Assembly (NCBI GenBank): GCA_963780635.1
Contig: CAWACW010000013.1
Coordinates: forward strand, 310,001-374,000
DNA: 64,000 nucleotides
Source of the DNA: DATEPR01 sp963780635
GTDB lineage: Bacteria > Actinomycetota > Actinomycetes > Mycobacteriales > Pseudonocardiaceae
Reading direction: 5' to 3'
Shown here: positions 50,493 to 58,907 of the stretch, one piece after another
How positions within the stretch are numbered: the first letter of the stretch is position 1
How the letters are laid out: each line of letters begins with the position of its first letter
Made by a program: the position numbers and the translations under genes
Notes under the pieces: model-generated
Seen by the model: the letters and a program-made list of their open reading frames with translations, nothing else
What the model was told of the DNA's origin: nothing
Database searches by the model: none

Positions 50493-52022
50493 ATGGCAAC
50501 GGCCGCCACCGCGCCGCAGGGCGTTGGGTTCCGGTCCGAGCGCGGGCCCGTGCTCGCCGCGCTGATGTTGTGCACCGGGCTGGTCGCGCTGGACAGCACG
50601 ATCATCGCCACCGCCGTCCCGTCGATCGTGCGGGACCTGGGTGGCTTCTCCCAGTTCCCCTGGCTGTTCTCGGTCTACCTGCTGACGCAGGCGGTGACCG
50701 TGCCGCTCTACGGGAAGCTGGCCGACGTGATCGGCCGCAGGCCGGTGATGTTCTTCGGCATCGCGGTGTTCCTGGTCGGCTCGGTGCTGTGCGGGGTCGC
50801 GTGGAGCATGCCGGCGCTGATCGTCTTCCGGGCGGTGCAGGGCATCGGCGCGGGCGCGGTACAGCCGATGAGCATGACGATCGTCGGCGACATGTACACC
50901 GTCGAGGAACGCGCCAAGGTGCAGGGCTACCTGGCCAGCGTGTGGGCGATCGCGGCCGTGCTCGGCCCGACGCTGGGCGGCGTGTTCTCGCAGTACACGT
51001 CCTGGCGGTGGATCTTCTTCGTGAACCTGCCGCTGGGCGCGGTGGCCAGTTTCGTGCTGGCGCGGCGGTTCAAGGAGAAGGTCAGGCAGCGCAAGCGGCA
51101 CCGCATCGACTATCTCGGCGCGGGCACCCTCACCGTCGGCTGCTCGCTGCTGATCCTGGGACTGCTCGAAGGCGGTGTCCAGTGGGCCTGGGTGTCGGTG
51201 CCCAGCATCGTGATCTTCGTGGTCGCGGTGGTGCTGATCGTCGCGTTCGTGTCGATCGAGAGACGCACCGCCGAACCTGTCGTCCCGCTGTGGGTGTTCG
51301 GCAGGCGGGTGCTCGCGGGCGGCACGCTGGCCACGTTCTGTGTCGGCGCGCTGCTGATCGGGCTCAGTTCCTACGTCCCGACATTCGTGCAGGGTGTGCT
51401 GGGCACGGGTGCGCTGGTCGCGGGCTTCGCGCTGGCCGCACTCTCCATCGGCTGGCCGCTGGCGGCCACGATCTCCGGGCGGATCTACGTCCGGATCGGC
51501 TTCCGCGACACAGCGCTGATCGGCAGCGTGTTCGTGATCACCGGCGCGGTGCTGTGCGCGCTGCTGCCGGAGCACTCCCAGGTGTGGCAGGTGGCGGGCG
51601 CGGCGTTCGTGGTCGGCATCGGGCTGGGCCTCACCGCGAGCCCGACCCTGGTCGCGGCCCAGTCGGTGGTCGGCTGGGACCGCCGGGGCGTGGTCACCGG
51701 CACGAACATGTTCGCCAGGTCGATGGGCAGCGCGGTCGGTGCGGCGGTGTTCGGCGCGATCGCCAACGCGACGCTCACCGGCAGGCTGACCCACCCGCCC
51801 GCCGCGGTCGCGGCAGGCCTGAGCCACAGCGGTGTCGACGCGACGAGCCTGATCCTGGGCGGCGCCATCCCGAAGGGCGACGCCGGTGTCGCCGTGTACG
51901 TGCAGAACGCGCTGTACGAGGCGGCTCATCACGTGTTCCTCAGCCTGGTCGTGGTGGCCGTGCTGGGCGCGATCGTGCTGTTCCTGATGCCCCGCCGGAC
52001 GCAGGAGCTGACCTTTGACTGA
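50493..52022 (+). CDS. DHA2-family MFS drug exporter (14 TM)
   Basis: 509 residues from ATG 50493 (GAGAGGA ribosome site); the frame is open further up but without start signals. About 14 hydrophobic segments. Motifs: LDSTIIATAVPSIVRDLGG (motif D1 with the membrane Asp), GKLADVIGRRPVMFFG (motif A), RAVQGIGAGAVQPMSM (motif B) and AVLGPTLGGVFSQYTSWRW (motif C, drug/H+ antiporter). Likely proton-driven efflux of a toxic compound. The DUF402 gene overlaps its end by 8 bp. The leader carries two palindromes, and no regulator is adjacent, so control may come from elsewhere. Confidence 0.94.
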   Translation: MATAATAPQGVGFRSERGPVLAALMLCTGLVALDSTIIATAVPSIVRDLGGFSQFPWLFSVYLLTQAVTVPLYGKLADVIGRRPVMFFGIAVFLVGSVLCGVAWSMPALIVFRAVQGIGAGAVQPMSMTIVGDMYTVEERAKVQGYLASVWAIAAVLGPTLGGVFSQYTSWRWIFFVNLPLGAVASFVLARRFKEKVRQRKRHRIDYLGAGTLTVGCSLLILGLLEGGVQWAWVSVPSIVIFVVAVVLIVAFVSIERRTAEPVVPLWVFGRRVLAGGTLATFCVGALLIGLSSYVPTFVQGVLGTGALVAGFALAALSIGWPLAATISGRIYVRIGFRDTALIGSVFVITGAVLCALLPEHSQVWQVAGAAFVVGIGLGLTASPTLVAAQSVVGWDRRGVVTGTNMFARSMGSAVGAAVFGAIANATLTGRLTHPPAAVAAGLSHSGVDATSLILGGAIPKGDAGVAVYVQNALYEAAHHVFLSLVVVAVLGAIVLFLMPRRTQELTFD

Positions 52023-52665
52023 GCAGCGGTTCGCGGTGGGCGCGACGGCGGTGAAGCGGGACGTACTGCGCGGAAAGGTCTGGACGGCAGCGCCGTTGCG
52101 CGTGGTCGAGGAGGACGGCGACACGCTGGTGCTGGCCACCTGGCCGGGCGTCGAGCAGCAGTCCCCGACCACGTGGATCGAGTGGCTGCGCACCGGCGAC
52201 GACGCCACCCGCAAGCAGGCGATCCCGAACCTCACCGCAGGCCGGTGGGAGCTCGACCGGTGGATCTGGCAGGACACGACGCTGGTGAGCAGGTTCGCGG
52301 CGGGCGAGCACTTCAGCATGCACCGGTTCCTGGGCGCTGGTCCCGCGCACTGGTACGTCAACTTCGAGCGCCCGTACCGGCGCTCGCCGATCGGCATCGA
52401 CACCTTCGACCTGCTGGTGGACCTCGTCGTCGCGCCCGATCTGTCCAGCTACACGTGGAAGGACGAGGACGAGTACGCGCAGGCAAGGCGGCTGGGCCTG
52501 ATCGACGACGCGTGGCATGCGGACGTCCAGCAAGCCAGGGACCGGGTGCTGGCCCTGGTCGAGAGCGCGGCCGGGCCGTTCGCGCACGACCTGTCCACGT
52601 TCCGCCACGACCCGGCCTGGCCGGACCCGGTCCTGCCACCGGACGCCCTGACCATCGATCTCTGA
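52015..52665 (+). CDS. DUF402-domain protein
   Basis: 216 residues, TTG start at 52015 overlapping the MFS gene by 8 bp. The DUF402/FomD-like core occupies about residues 75-190: FSMHRFLGAGPAHWYVNFERPYRRSPIGIDTFDLLVDLVV and the acidic KDEDEYAQARRLGLIDD, whose Asp and Glu resemble the metal site of FomD-like nucleotidyl phosphate hydrolases. Function here is unknown; cotranscription with an exporter is the only context. Confidence 0.85.
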   Translation: MTEQRFAVGATAVKRDVLRGKVWTAAPLRVVEEDGDTLVLATWPGVEQQSPTTWIEWLRTGDDATRKQAIPNLTAGRWELDRWIWQDTTLVSRFAAGEHFSMHRFLGAGPAHWYVNFERPYRRSPIGIDTFDLLVDLVVAPDLSSYTWKDEDEYAQARRLGLIDDAWHADVQQARDRVLALVESAAGPFAHDLSTFRHDPAWPDPVLPPDALTIDL

Positions 52666-52677
52666 GAGCCGCGGTGC

Positions 52678-52896
52678 TCAGCCCGCGATCACCCGGGCCG
52701 AACGCCCGTGGCAGGCGACCACGTCGCCCACGTGCAGCTGACGACCCCGCCGCGTGTCGACGCGGCCGTTGACAGTGACCTCGCCGGCCTCGACCAGCGC
52801 TTTGGCGTCCGAACCCGCGTCGGCCAGGCCGGCCAGTTTGAGGAACTGGCCCAGCCGAATCGTGTCGTCGGTGATCGTGATCTCGGAGACAGGCAT
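52678..52896 (-). CDS. S4-domain RNA-binding protein
   Basis: 72 residues, nearly all one S4 domain: RLGQFLKLAGLADAGSDAKALVEAGEVTVNGRVDTRRGRQLHVGDVV, of the small YaaA/YbcJ-like type. It should bind structured RNA, perhaps rRNA. It starts 4 bp after the stop of glpK on the same strand, so it is the last gene of the IclR-glpK transcript. Confidence 0.9.
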   Translation of the reverse strand: MPVSEITITDDTIRLGQFLKLAGLADAGSDAKALVEAGEVTVNGRVDTRRGRQLHVGDVVACHGRSARVIAG

Positions 52897-52900
52897 GGGG

Positions 52901-54436
52901 TCATCTCACCATCCGCGCCGGCGGCTCCAGCCCGTGCGTGTGCTGGATCCAGCCGAAGGTCAGCTCGACGGCCCGCTGCCAGTTGCCGTACTCGCGCTCC
53001 CTGCTCAGCTCGTCCATCGCCGGTGACCATTGGGCCGCCCGGTGCCAGTTGCGGCGCAGCCCCTCCAGGTCCGGCCAGTAGCCCACGGCCAGCCCGGCGG
53101 CATACGCGGCACCCAGCGAGACCGTCTCCACGACCATCGGCCGCACCACGGGCACGTCCAGCACGTCCGCGATGAACTGCATGAGCAGGTTGTTCGCGGT
53201 CATCCCGCCGTCCACCTTGAGCGTGGACATCACCAGGCCGGAGTCGGCGTTCATCGCGTCCACCACCTCACGGGTCTGCCAGCCGGTCGCCTCCAGCACG
53301 GCCCTGGCCAGGTGGCCCTTGGTGATGTACGAGGTCAGCCCCGCGATCACACCCCGGGCCTCGCTGCGCCAGTGCGGCGCGAACAGGCCGGAGAACGCGG
53401 GCACGATGTAGCAGCCGCCGTTGTCCTGGACCGTCCTGGCGAGCGTCTCGATCTCCGGTGCGCTGGCGATCAGGCCCAGACCGTCGCGGAACCACTGGAC
53501 CAGCGACCCGGTGATCGCGATCGAGCCCTCCAGCGCGTAGACGGCCTTCTCCTGGCCGATCTTGTAACCGACCGTGGTGAGCAGGCCGTGGGTGGACAGC
53601 GCGGGCGTGTGCCCGGTGTTGAGCAGCAGGAAGCTGCCGGTGCCGTAGGTGCACTTGGCCTCCCCCGCGGTGAAGCAGGTCTGGCCGAACAGCGCGGCGC
53701 TCTGGTCGCCCAGCGCGGCGCCGATCGTGATGCCGGGGACCACCCGGGTCGTCACGCCGTAGGTCTCGGTGGAGGACCTGATCTCCGGCAGCATCCGGCG
53801 TGGAATGTCGAAAAAGGACAACAGCCAGTCGTCCCAGGCGAGGGTGTGCAGGTCCATCAGCAGGGTGCGGCTGGCGTTGGTCACGTCCGTGACGTGCACG
53901 CCGCCGTCGGCGCCCCCGGTGAGGTTCCAGATCAGCCAGCTCTCCATCGTGCCCGCGAGCACGTCACCACGTTCGGCCCGCTCGCGCAGGCCGGGTGCCC
54001 GGTCGAGCAGCCAGCTGATCCGGGGCGCGGAGAAGTACGTGGCCAGCGGCAGGCCGGTGCGCCGGCGAATCGAGTCGGCATCGGGGCGGCGGGCCAGCTC
54101 CTCGACCAGCTCGTCGGTCCGGGTGTCCTGCCAGACGATCGCGTGGCCGATCGGGGCACCCGTGTGCCGGTCCCACAGCACGACGGTCTCGCGCTGGTTC
54201 GCGATGCCGATGGCCACCACCTGCTCCGCCTGCGCGCCCGCCTGGCGCAGCGCCTGCGGCATCAGACGCGCCAGGTTCCGCCAGATCTCCACGGCGTCGT
54301 GCTCGACCCAGCCGGGTCGCGGGAAGTGCTGCTGGTGTTCCTTCTGCACGACGGAGACCAGGCGGCCGCGTTGATCGAACAGGATGCACCTGGTGGATGT
54401 CGTGCCCTGGTCGATCGACATCACGTAGCGCTGCAC
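52901..54436 (-). CDS. glpK: Glycerol kinase, copy 1
   Basis: 511 residues from GTG 54436, which has a GGGAG ribosome site 7 nt upstream. FGGY carbohydrate kinase: MSIDQGTTSTRCILFD (phosphate loop), GIANQRETVVLWDR, AIVWQDTRTDELVEEL, ALGDQSAALFGQTCF, YGTGSFLLLNTG and KVDGGMTANNLLMQFIADVL are diagnostic of GlpK. Phosphorylates glycerol to sn-glycerol 3-phosphate in the cytosol. It follows the IclR regulator by 52 bp on the same strand. A second, clearly different copy (56371-57888) lies across the control region next to glpF. Confidence 0.95.
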   Translation of the reverse strand: MQRYVMSIDQGTTSTRCILFDQRGRLVSVVQKEHQQHFPRPGWVEHDAVEIWRNLARLMPQALRQAGAQAEQVVAIGIANQRETVVLWDRHTGAPIGHAIVWQDTRTDELVEELARRPDADSIRRRTGLPLATYFSAPRISWLLDRAPGLRERAERGDVLAGTMESWLIWNLTGGADGGVHVTDVTNASRTLLMDLHTLAWDDWLLSFFDIPRRMLPEIRSSTETYGVTTRVVPGITIGAALGDQSAALFGQTCFTAGEAKCTYGTGSFLLLNTGHTPALSTHGLLTTVGYKIGQEKAVYALEGSIAITGSLVQWFRDGLGLIASAPEIETLARTVQDNGGCYIVPAFSGLFAPHWRSEARGVIAGLTSYITKGHLARAVLEATGWQTREVVDAMNADSGLVMSTLKVDGGMTANNLLMQFIADVLDVPVVRPMVVETVSLGAAYAAGLAVGYWPDLEGLRRNWHRAAQWSPAMDELSREREYGNWQRAVELTFGWIQHTHGLEPPARMVR

Positions 54437-54488
54437 GATCGTGCTCCCGCCGCTCTCCGCCTCGCTGTGGGCACCAGCCGTCCCACCG

Positions 54489-55259
54489 TCACCACCTCGA
54501 CGCCCCGAGGTCCCGGGACACCGCGCGGGCAGCGTCCCGGACATACCCGACCAGCACCTGACGCGGCTGGCTCTTCCCGTCGCAGATCCGTTCCACCGCA
54601 CCGGAGACACCGATGGCTCCGACGACCAGGCCACCATAACCGCGAATCGGCGCCGCGATGCTGGCCTGGCCGGGCGTGCCCTCCTCGACGTCGGCCGCCC
54701 ATCCGCGGTCGCGCACCTCGCCCAGCGCCCTCGCCAGCACCTTGGGAACCACGATCGTCCGCCTGGTGTACGCGTCCAGCAACTCCTCGCGTTGCAGCAG
54801 TCCGGCAAGTTCGACGTCGTAGGCCAGCAGGACCTTGCCCAGCGCGGTCGCGTGCAACGGCAGCAGCGAGCCCACGTCGAGGGCCTGCAGCGTGTCGTCG
54901 GGCCGGAACACGTGGTGCACCACGAGCACCTGGCCCTCCAGCGGCGCTCCGATGCGGACCGCTTCGCCGCTGCGCGCCGCGAGGGCGTCGGCCCAGTTGA
55001 TCGCCCGCGAACGCAACTCGTTGACGTCCAGGTAACTGGTGCCGAGATGCAGCAATGCGGCCCCGAGCTGATACTTCCCAGTAGCTCTGTCCTGCTCGAC
55101 GAAACCGACCCGCTGCAACGTGCGGAGGATTCCGTGGGCCGTCCCCTTGGCCAGTCCCAACGAGCTCGCGATCTCGCCGACGCCGAGCCTGCCCGAGCCA
55201 CGGGCGAGCAGCCGCAGGATCGCGGCCGCCCGCTCGATCGACTGGACAGGACCAGGCAC
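54489..55259 (-). CDS. IclR-family regulator of the glycerol locus (GylR-like)
   Basis: About 256 residues from GTG 55259 (VPGPVQSIERAAAILRLL). The N-terminal winged helix is GVGEIASSLGLAKGTAHGILRTLQRVGFVEQD; the C-terminal IclR effector domain runs from about residue 75 (LHATALGKVLLAYD, YVRDAARAVSRDLGA). The frame is open upstream to 55403, but that would place two operator-like palindromes inside the gene, so the shorter start is preferred. Gene context (glpK behind, glpF-glpK divergent) is that of Streptomyces GylR, which represses the glycerol operon and itself. Confidence 0.9.
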   Translation of the reverse strand: MPGPVQSIERAAAILRLLARGSGRLGVGEIASSLGLAKGTAHGILRTLQRVGFVEQDRATGKYQLGAALLHLGTSYLDVNELRSRAINWADALAARSGEAVRIGAPLEGQVLVVHHVFRPDDTLQALDVGSLLPLHATALGKVLLAYDVELAGLLQREELLDAYTRRTIVVPKVLARALGEVRDRGWAADVEEGTPGQASIAAPIRGYGGLVVGAIGVSGAVERICDGKSQPRQVLVGYVRDAARAVSRDLGASRW

Positions 55260-55286
55260 GGATCGACCATAACCCCGTCGACGCTC

Positions 55287-55303
55287 GTTCGACACTGTCG
55301 AAC
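55287..55303. promoter_or_regulatory. Operator-like palindrome O1 (IclR/GylR candidate)
   Basis: GTTCGACA and TGTCGAAC are perfect 8-bp arms around one central base. It lies 28 bp upstream of the IclR start and matches O2 in 15 of 17 positions. Confidence 0.65.
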
Positions 55304-55394
55304 ACGTCCGGCCATGCGGACCAATCATCACCCGATCGAGTGTGCGCTGGCTCACCGTCCACACCCGACCGCGCTGGGTGTTCGGCAGCCGGCG

Positions 55395-55411
55395 GTTCGA
55401 CATTGTCGACC
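55395..55411. promoter_or_regulatory. Operator-like palindrome O2 (IclR/GylR candidate)
   Basis: GTTCGACA-T-TGTCGACC, the same palindrome as O1 with a single arm mismatch. Its centre is 108 bp from that of O1 and it ends 91 bp before the glpF start, so each divergent unit has one copy. Confidence 0.65.
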
Positions 55412-55502
55412 AGCGTGCGTTGACCCCTGCTCAGCCTCGACCTAACGTCCGACCCAGCCGCCGGGGCCTGGGGGTCCCACGCACCGCACTCAAGGAGGAG
55501 TC

Positions 55503-56333
55503 ATGGTGGAACGGCTCAGAGACAAGGGCTTGCTCGGTGAGATGTGCGCCGAGTTCGCTGGCACATTCATCCTCATCCTCTTCGGTGTCGGCGTGGTGGC
55601 CCAAGTCGTCGCAGGCGGCCTCGGCGATCACGACAGCATCGCCTGGGCCTGGGGAATCGGCGTCACCCTCGGCGTGTACGTCGCGGGCCGGATCAGTGGT
55701 GGCCACCTGAACCCGGCGGTGACCATCGCGCTGGCCACGTTCAAGGGCTTCGAATGGCGCAAGGTCGCCCCGTACGTGCTCGCCCAGACGTTCGGCGCGT
55801 TCGTCGCCGCGCTGATCGTGCGCTGGAACTACACCGAGGTGCTGGCCAAGTTCGATCCCGGTCACACGTTCAAGTCGCAGTTCGTGTTCTCCACGCTGCC
55901 CGGCAACGGCTCGGCGCCGATCAGCGAGTGGGGCGCCCTGCGCGACCAGATCATCGGTACGGCCATCCTGCTGTTCGTCATCGTGGCCATCACCGACCTG
56001 CGCAACAACACCTTCGCCGGCGGCCTGGCACCACTCGGGATCGGCCTGCTCGTCGTCGCGATCGGCATGGCGTGGGGCACGGCCGCGGGGTATGCGATCA
56101 ACCCCGCTCGTGACCTCGGCCCCCGGCTGGCATCGTTCATCACCGGCTACGGCACGGCATGGCAGGACCAGTACGGGAATTTGTATTTCTGGGTACCCAT
56201 AGTCGGGCCCATCATCGGCGGCGTGGTCGGTGTCTTCCTGTACGACCAACTGGTCGGCCGGTTCCTACCCGACGTAGGCCCGCAGGAGCCTGGTGAGGTC
56301 CCGACGAACCCGGACAAGTTCGAGTCGGTCTGA
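55503..56333 (+). CDS. glpF: Glycerol facilitator (aquaglyceroporin)
   Basis: 276 residues, six membrane helices of the MIP family. The two pore motifs are GGHLNPAVT (near 69) and AINPARDLGPR (near 200); Asp after the second NPAR is the glycerol-facilitator mark. An 82-residue loop region and hydrophilic C-terminus are normal. Ribosome site AAGGAGG precedes ATG 55503. First gene of the glpF-glpK unit, with operator-like O2 upstream; imports glycerol across the cytoplasmic membrane for trapping by the kinase. Confidence 0.95.
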   Translation: MVERLRDKGLLGEMCAEFAGTFILILFGVGVVAQVVAGGLGDHDSIAWAWGIGVTLGVYVAGRISGGHLNPAVTIALATFKGFEWRKVAPYVLAQTFGAFVAALIVRWNYTEVLAKFDPGHTFKSQFVFSTLPGNGSAPISEWGALRDQIIGTAILLFVIVAITDLRNNTFAGGLAPLGIGLLVVAIGMAWGTAAGYAINPARDLGPRLASFITGYGTAWQDQYGNLYFWVPIVGPIIGGVVGVFLYDQLVGRFLPDVGPQEPGEVPTNPDKFESV

Positions 56334-56370
56334 GTGCCCCGGCGCAGACTTCACACGGAAGGAAAAGCAC

Positions 56371-57888
56371 ATGGCTGACTTCGTGGGAGCGATCGACCAG
56401 GGCACCACCAGCTCCCGGTTCATGATCTTCGATCACGGCGGCAACGTGATCGGCCGCCACCAACTCGAGCACGACCAGATCCTGCCCCAGGCCGGCTGGG
56501 TCGAGCACAGCCCGGTCGAGATCTGGGAGCGCACCAGGTCGGTGGTGGAGACGGCGCTGACCAACGCCAAGCTGACCCACGCGGACCTGGCGGCGGTGGG
56601 CATCACCAACCAGCGCGAGACCGCGGTGGTCTGGAACAAGAAGACCGGCGTGCCCTACTACAACGCGATCGTGTGGCAGGACACGCGGACCGACCGGATC
56701 GCCTCGGCACTCGACCGGGACGAGCGCGGCCAGACGATCCGGCGCAAGGCAGGTCTGCCGCCCGCGACGTACTTCTCGGGCGGCAAGATCCAGTGGGTGC
56801 TGGAGAACGTCGACGGTGTCCGGGCGGCCGCCGAGGCGGGCGACGCGATCTTCGGCAACACCGACAGCTGGCTGCTGTGGAACCTGACCGGTGGCGTGAA
56901 CGGCGGGGTGCACGTCACCGATCCGACCAACGCCAGTCGCACCATGCTGATGAACCTGGAGACGCTGGACTGGGACGACGAGTTGCTCGGCTTCTTCGGC
57001 GTGCCTCGCTCGATGCTGCCGACGATCAAGCCGTCCAGCAATCCCGACCTCTACGGCAAGACGGTCGCGAAAGGCCCGTTCGGTGGTGAGGTCCCGCTGG
57101 CTGGCGACCTGGGCGACCAGCAGGCGGCCACGGTCGGCCAGGTGTGCTTCGAGCCCGGCAAGGCGAAGAACACCTACGGCACCGGCAACTTCCTGCTGCT
57201 CAACACGGGCGAGGAACTGGTCCGGTCCGAGCACGGCCTGTTGACCACCGTGTGCTACCAGTTCGGCAGCAACAAGCCGATCTACGCGCTGGAGGGCTCC
57301 ATCGCGGTGACCGGTTCGGCGGTGCAGTGGCTGCGCGACCAGCTGGGCATCATCAGCGGCGCCGCGGAGAGCGAGGCGCTGGCCCGGCAGGTGCCGGACA
57401 ACGGCGGTATCTACTTCGTGCCCGCGTTCTCCGGTCTGTTCGCGCCGTACTGGCGGTCCGACGCGCGCGGGGCGATCGTCGGGCTGTCGCGGTTCAACAC
57501 CAACGCGCACCTGGCGCGGGCGACGCTGGAGTCGATCGCCTATCAGACCAGGGACGTGGTGGAGGCCATGGAGCAGGACTCCGGGGTGCGCCTGGACGTG
57601 CTGCGGGTGGACGGTGGCATCACCGCCAACCAGCTGGCCATGCAGTTGCAGGCGGACGTGCTCGGCGTGCCGGTGTCCAAGCCGGTCGTCGCGGAGACCA
57701 CGGCACTGGGTGCCGCGTACGCCGCCGGTCTCGCGGTGGGCTTCTGGAAGAACACCGGAGAGCTGGAGAAGAACTGGAACGAGGACCAGCGCTGGCAGCC
57801 GGGGTGGAGCGACCAGCAGCGTGCGGACGGTTACAAGGGGTGGAAGAAGGCCGTCGAGCGCACGCTGAACTGGGTCGACGTCGACTGA
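56371..57888 (+). CDS. glpK: Glycerol kinase, copy 2
   Basis: 505 residues from ATG 56371 (GGAAGGA ribosome site). FGGY kinase motifs: GAIDQGTTSSRFMIFD, GITNQRETAVVWNK, AIVWQDTRTDRIAS, LAGDLGDQQAATVGQ, YGTGNFLLLNTG, RVDGGITANQLAMQLQADVLG. It follows glpF by 37 bp and is clearly the glycerol-induced partner. It differs from copy 1 throughout, for example in DLGDQQAAT versus ALGDQSAAL, so the two are old paralogues rather than a recent duplication. No glpD is in the window; it may lie elsewhere. A strong terminator follows. Confidence 0.95.
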   Translation: MADFVGAIDQGTTSSRFMIFDHGGNVIGRHQLEHDQILPQAGWVEHSPVEIWERTRSVVETALTNAKLTHADLAAVGITNQRETAVVWNKKTGVPYYNAIVWQDTRTDRIASALDRDERGQTIRRKAGLPPATYFSGGKIQWVLENVDGVRAAAEAGDAIFGNTDSWLLWNLTGGVNGGVHVTDPTNASRTMLMNLETLDWDDELLGFFGVPRSMLPTIKPSSNPDLYGKTVAKGPFGGEVPLAGDLGDQQAATVGQVCFEPGKAKNTYGTGNFLLLNTGEELVRSEHGLLTTVCYQFGSNKPIYALEGSIAVTGSAVQWLRDQLGIISGAAESEALARQVPDNGGIYFVPAFSGLFAPYWRSDARGAIVGLSRFNTNAHLARATLESIAYQTRDVVEAMEQDSGVRLDVLRVDGGITANQLAMQLQADVLGVPVSKPVVAETTALGAAYAAGLAVGFWKNTGELEKNWNEDQRWQPGWSDQQRADGYKGWKKAVERTLNWVDVD

Positions 57889-57911
57889 GTTCGCGCATCT
57901 CGTAAGCCAAT

Positions 57912-57948
57912 CGACGCATCGCCCGGGCACAGCCCGGGCGATGCGTCG
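57912..57948 (+). terminator. Strong hairpin terminator after glpF-glpK
   Basis: Arms 57912-57928 and 57932-57948 are perfect 17-bp complements with an ACA loop, starting 24 bp after the glpK stop. No U run follows, which is common for actinomycete terminators. The next gene begins 14 bp later. Confidence 0.8.
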
Positions 57949-57961
57949 CTACGGTGATCAT

Positions 57962-58411
57962 GTGCGGTACGAATGGGAGATGCGGGCGGGCGCCGGTGCG
58001 GACCCGCCCGCTGCGACGCTCTCGTTCCGGCCGCGCCGGCTGACCAGGGTGATCAACACCCTGGTCACGTTCCAGATGGTGGTGGACGGTGGCCGGCCGC
58101 CCAGGTTCCCGCTCTGGGCCGTGTACGGCGTGTCCGATTTCGACAGTGCCGGTCGGCCGCTCGGCGGCCGTGCCGCCGACTACGAGGCCGCGCTGGAGCG
58201 GATCCTCAGTGATCACGGCCACACCGACCAGCCAGGCATCCCCCTGCACAAACTGCGCACGAACCTGGGCTGGCACGTCACGGCCGTCGAGTGCGCCGCC
58301 GCGGTGCGCGCGTTCGAGATCCAGGGGGCAGCGCCGCCTGCGGTGTTCGGCCCCCGGCTGCTGCCGTTCCTGCGCAGCGCGCGGGCACACGACGGCTTCG
58401 AGGTGCACTGA
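57962..58411 (+). CDS. Hypothetical protein
   Basis: 149 residues from GTG 57962 (VRYEWEMRAGAG). I do not recognise the family. It is soluble, rich in Arg, Ala and Pro, with a conserved-looking FQMVVDGGRPPRFPLWAVYGVSDFDS segment and SARAHDGFEVH end. Codon use is typical of the host. It sits just behind the glpK terminator and before a methyltransferase fragment; an upstream in-frame ATG at 57941 would fall inside the hairpin and is less likely. Confidence 0.6.
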   Translation: MRYEWEMRAGAGADPPAATLSFRPRRLTRVINTLVTFQMVVDGGRPPRFPLWAVYGVSDFDSAGRPLGGRAADYEAALERILSDHGHTDQPGIPLHKLRTNLGWHVTAVECAAAVRAFEIQGAAPPAVFGPRLLPFLRSARAHDGFEVH

Positions 58412-58495
58412 TCCGTTACGTGAGTCAGCGGCCTCGACGCGCGCAGTAACCTGGTCGCGATCGCGTGATCGACTGGTGACTCCGGGGATCGAGGC

Positions 58496-58690
58496 ATGAC
58501 CGGACTGCCGGACCGGGTGCCCGAGGGCGTGGACATCGACGTGCCGATTCCGCCCGGATCTACGACTACATGCTCGGCGGGTACCACAACTTCGCGGTGG
58601 ACCGGGAGTACGCCCGGCGGATCGAGGAGGCGGCACCCGGCGCCACCGCGATCGTGTACGCGAACCGCGACCGCGACCCGTGCGGTGGCC
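58496..58690 (+). pseudogene. Truncated, frameshifted duplicate of the SAM methyltransferase gene
   Basis: The start MTGLPDRVPEGVDIDVP parallels MTELPDWVPEGVEITVP of the intact gene at 58908. After codon 18 the match continues in another frame (IYDYMLGGYHNFAVDREYA), so about one base is lost near 58549-58558. Similarity fades after about 58690 and no stop-bounded full domain remains. Upstream of both copies a GCAGTAACCTG sequence occurs (58442 and 58839), so the duplication included the promoter region. Confidence 0.75.
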
Positions 58691-58907
58691 CCGGAGTGCC
58701 GGGCGTCGTCGCCCGGCGACCCTGAGCCACGGTGCAGAGCGGACGGTCACGTCTCGGGCACCGGCTGCTGTGGACCTCACCGGACCGTTCCAGACGCGGC
58801 GAAGTCCTCGCCGACTTGCCACTCCGCAAGCCGCCGCACGCAGTAACCTGTGCTCGATCTTCTGGGGAGGGTCATCTGGCGGGCGGCGGAAAAAGGGCGT
58901 GTGCGGC

